From: Propionibacterium sp.
Lineage (GTDB): Bacteria; Actinomycetota; Actinomycetes; Propionibacteriales; Propionibacteriaceae
Direction: 5' to 3'
DNA length: 7,973 nucleotides
NCBI GenBank assembly: GCA_012514785.1
Contig: JAAYZP010000056.1
Span: forward strand, 1 to 7,973
Shown one piece after another: positions 6,044 to 7,973 of this stretch. Made by a program: the position numbers and the translations under genes. How positions within the stretch are numbered: the stretch's first letter is position 1; each line of letters starts with the position of its first letter. The notes beneath the pieces are model-generated. The model ran no database searches, was not told the origin of the DNA, and saw only the letters and a list, made by a program, of their open reading frames with translations.

Positions 6044-7519
6044 GTGCTGACTCCCGATGGCAAACTCACGCTCGATCTGGACCCCACCGATCGCGCCCCG
6101 CAGGACGAGTGCGGGGTATTCGGCGTGTGGGCACCCGACGAGGACGTCGCCCAGCTGACCTACTTCGGCCTCTTCGCGCTTCAGCACCGCGGTCAGGAGT
6201 CCGCCGGCATGGCAGTGTCGACGGGCCAGCGGATCATGGTGTTCAAGGACATGGGGCTTGAGGCGCAGGTCTTCGACGAATCCACGTTGCAGTCGCTGCC
6301 CGGCAACATGGCCATCGGCCACACCCGGTATGCGACGACGGGCGCGTCCGTCTGGCAGAACACGCAGCCCACGTTCCGTTCGTTCGAGGACGGCACGGGG
6401 CTCGCGCTCGCGCAGAACGGCAACATCACCAACACCGGCGAGTTGGAGGCGTGGCTCGCCGAGCGGGCCCCGCAGGTCAAGGTGCCCTCGAAGAAGAGCC
6501 TCGACTCCACGAGCGACACGGCGCTGGTGAGCGCGCTCATGGCGTCGTTCGGCGACCTCAGCCTCGAGGAGGTCTCGCTCGAGGTGCTGCCGCGGCTCAC
6601 GGGCGCCTTCTCGTTCGTGTACATGACCGAGACGACGCTGTACGCCGCCCGCGACCCACAGGGCTTCCGCCCGCTGGTGCTCGGCCGGCTGCAGTCCGGC
6701 TGGGTGGTGGCCTCCGAGACGGCCGCGCTGGACATCGTCGGCGCCAGCTTCGTCCGCGAGATCGAGCCGGGGGAGTTCATCGCCATCGACGGCGCGGGCC
6801 TCCGAACGCACCGCTTCGCGGAGGCTGCGCCGAAGGGCTGCATCTTCGAGTACGTCTACCTCGCCCGCCCCGACACCCGCATCGCCGGCCGCAACATCTA
6901 CTCCACGCGCATCGACATCGGCCGCCAGCTCGCCCGCGAACACCCGGCCGAGGCCGACCTCGTCATCCCGACGCCCGACTCCGGCACCCCGTCGGCCATC
7001 GGGTACGCGAAGGAGTCCGGCATCGAGTTCGGCATGGGGCTGGTGAAGAACGCCTACGTCGGGCGTACGTTCATCGAGCCGTCCCAGACGATCCGCCAGC
7101 TGGGCATCCGGCTGAAGCTCAACCCGCTGCGGTCGGTGATCGAGGGCAAGCGTCTGGTCGTCGTCGACGATTCCATCGTCCGCGGCAACACGCAGCGCGC
7201 GCTGGTGCGGATGCTGCGCGAAGCCGGGGCCAAGGAGGTGCACGTGCGCATCGCCTCGCCGCCGGTGGAATGGCCGTGCTTCTACGGCATCGACTTCGCC
7301 ACCCGCGCCGAGCTGATCGCGCCCGGGCTGAGCGTGGACGACATCTGCCGCTCCATCGGCGCCGACTCGCTCGGGTTCGTCTCGCTCGACGGCGTCACCG
7401 AGGCGACGACGTTGCCCGCGGACAGGCTGTGCCGCGCCTGCTTCACCGGCAAGTACCCCGTCCCGATCCCGCCCGAACAGGCGAAGCTACTCCACCTGGA
7501 ACCCGAGGAGGACCAGTGA
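6044..7519 (+). CDS. purF: Amidophosphoribosyltransferase
   Basis: A 491-aa enzyme of the first committed step of purine synthesis: PRPP plus glutamine give 5-phosphoribosylamine. The N-terminal class II glutamine amidotransferase domain begins at Cys23 (DECGVFGV), which must be exposed by removing a 22-residue propeptide, as known for this PurF type. The phosphoribosyltransferase domain has the PRPP loop VVVDDSIVRGNT at residues 372-383. Cys266, Cys412, Cys463 and Cys466 match the four [4Fe-4S] ligands of the Bacillus subtilis-type enzyme, so the protein is probably oxygen-sensitive and cluster-dependent. The start is the GTG at 6044: an in-frame TAG lies at 6032-6034, and no other standard start codon precedes the catalytic cysteine. 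There is no Shine-Dalgarno, which suggests a leaderless message. The stop overlaps the purM start. Confidence 0.97.
   Translation: MLTPDGKLTLDLDPTDRAPQDECGVFGVWAPDEDVAQLTYFGLFALQHRGQESAGMAVSTGQRIMVFKDMGLEAQVFDESTLQSLPGNMAIGHTRYATTGASVWQNTQPTFRSFEDGTGLALAQNGNITNTGELEAWLAERAPQVKVPSKKSLDSTSDTALVSALMASFGDLSLEEVSLEVLPRLTGAFSFVYMTETTLYAARDPQGFRPLVLGRLQSGWVVASETAALDIVGASFVREIEPGEFIAIDGAGLRTHRFAEAAPKGCIFEYVYLARPDTRIAGRNIYSTRIDIGRQLAREHPAEADLVIPTPDSGTPSAIGYAKESGIEFGMGLVKNAYVGRTFIEPSQTIRQLGIRLKLNPLRSVIEGKRLVVVDDSIVRGNTQRALVRMLREAGAKEVHVRIASPPVEWPCFYGIDFATRAELIAPGLSVDDICRSIGADSLGFVSLDGVTEATTLPADRLCRACFTGKYPVPIPPEQAKLLHLEPEEDQ
7505..7511 (+). promoter_or_regulatory. Ribosome binding site of purM
   Basis: GAGGAGG inside the last codons of purF, four bases before the GTG at 7516. 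It supports the GTG start that overlaps the purF stop. Confidence 0.75.
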
Positions 7520-7973
7520 CCAACGCGTACGCACGCGCCGGCGTCGACATCGAGGCCGGAGACCGCGCCGTCGAACTCATGAAGACGTCGGTGGCGAAGA
7601 CCCGGCGCCCCGAGGTGCTCGGCGGCCTCGGCGGCTTCGCCGGCTTCTTCGACGCCAGCGCGTTCAAGCAGATGGAGCACCCGGTGCTGGTCTCCGCCAC
7701 CGACGGCGTGGGCACCAAGGTCGCGATCGCGCAGGCCATGGACAAGCACGACACGATCGGCTTCGACCTCCTCGGCATGCTCGTGGACGACCTAGTCGTC
7801 ACCGGCGCGGAGCCGCTGTTCGTCACCGACTACATCGCCTGCGGGAAGGTGGTGCCCGAGCGGATCGCCTCGATCGTCGCGGGCATCGCCGCGGCCTGCG
7901 TCGAAGCCGGCGTGGCCCTGGTCGGCGGCGAGACCGCCGAACACCCCGGCCTGCTGGGGGAGGACGAGTACGA
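7516..7973 (+). CDS. purM: Phosphoribosylformylglycinamidine cyclo-ligase, 3' truncated
   Basis: N-terminal 152 residues of AIR synthetase, which uses ATP to close formylglycinamidine ribonucleotide to 5-aminoimidazole ribonucleotide, the fifth step of purine synthesis. The protein starts MTNAYARAGVDIEAGDRAVELM. Family motifs seen are the glycine-rich GGLGGFAGFF, ATDGVGTKVAIA, DTIGFDLLGMLVDDLVVTGAEPLF, DYIACGK and GGETAEHPG. These cover most of the N-terminal domain of a protein usually near 340-360 aa; the rest lies beyond the window. It starts with GTG in a GTGA overlap with purF, so the two are translationally coupled. purF-purM adjacency is common in actinobacteria. The frame is intact up to the window edge. 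Confidence 0.96.
   Translation, partial: MTNAYARAGVDIEAGDRAVELMKTSVAKTRRPEVLGGLGGFAGFFDASAFKQMEHPVLVSATDGVGTKVAIAQAMDKHDTIGFDLLGMLVDDLVVTGAEPLFVTDYIACGKVVPERIASIVAGIAAACVEAGVALVGGETAEHPGLLGEDEY

Noticed and set aside
5744..7243. Long minus-strand open frame (499 codons), and a similar one at 4560-5831 (423 codons)
   Set aside because: Both lie opposite genes with full family motifs, have low-complexity Arg/Gly/Ala/His-rich translations and match no family. They are expected antisense shadows in GC-rich DNA.

Overview
The window comes from a high-GC actinobacterium. The evidence is strong G/C bias at third codon positions, overlapping ATGA/GTGA gene junctions, an apparently leaderless purF, and protein variants that look actinobacterial. 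The family cannot be fixed from this sequence alone; the Propionibacteriales or Micrococcales would fit. All eight genes lie on the + strand. I see no RNA genes, insertion sequences, CRISPR arrays or credible minus-strand genes.

Region 1 (2-5927) is one tightly packed operon whose beginning lies outside the window. In order it encodes an acyl-CoA synthetase (5' truncated), a TetR-family regulator, a D-3-hydroxybutyrate dehydrogenase, an alpha/beta hydrolase, the A and B subunits of a succinyl-CoA:3-ketoacid CoA-transferase, and an acetyl-CoA acetyltransferase. Neighbouring genes overlap by 1-14 bases or are one base apart, so translation is probably coupled. The last four metabolic steps form a textbook ketone-body route: 3-hydroxybutyrate to acetoacetate, to acetoacetyl-CoA, to two acetyl-CoA. 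The hydrolase and the acyl-CoA synthetase have no fixed place in that route. They may supply 3-hydroxybutyrate or another acyl substrate from an ester, oligomer or free acid.

Region 2 (5928-6043) is the only intergenic space. It contains a perfect 16-bp inverted repeat with a 45-nt spacer, then a likely promoter for purF. The -10-like element TAGGCT sits where transcription would begin at or beside the GTG start codon, and no Shine-Dalgarno sequence is visible.

Region 3 (6044-7973) is unrelated housekeeping purine biosynthesis: purF (complete, with visible [4Fe-4S] ligands and propeptide) overlapping purM (3' truncated by the window end).

Nothing here is clearly a new biological system. The points most worth a second look are the long inverted repeat before purF, the replacement of the SDR-tetrad asparagine by methionine in an otherwise classical 3-hydroxybutyrate dehydrogenase, the altered A10 motif of the acyl-CoA synthetase, the hydrolase and regulator built into the ketone-body operon, and a change in codon use at the CoA-transferase genes.
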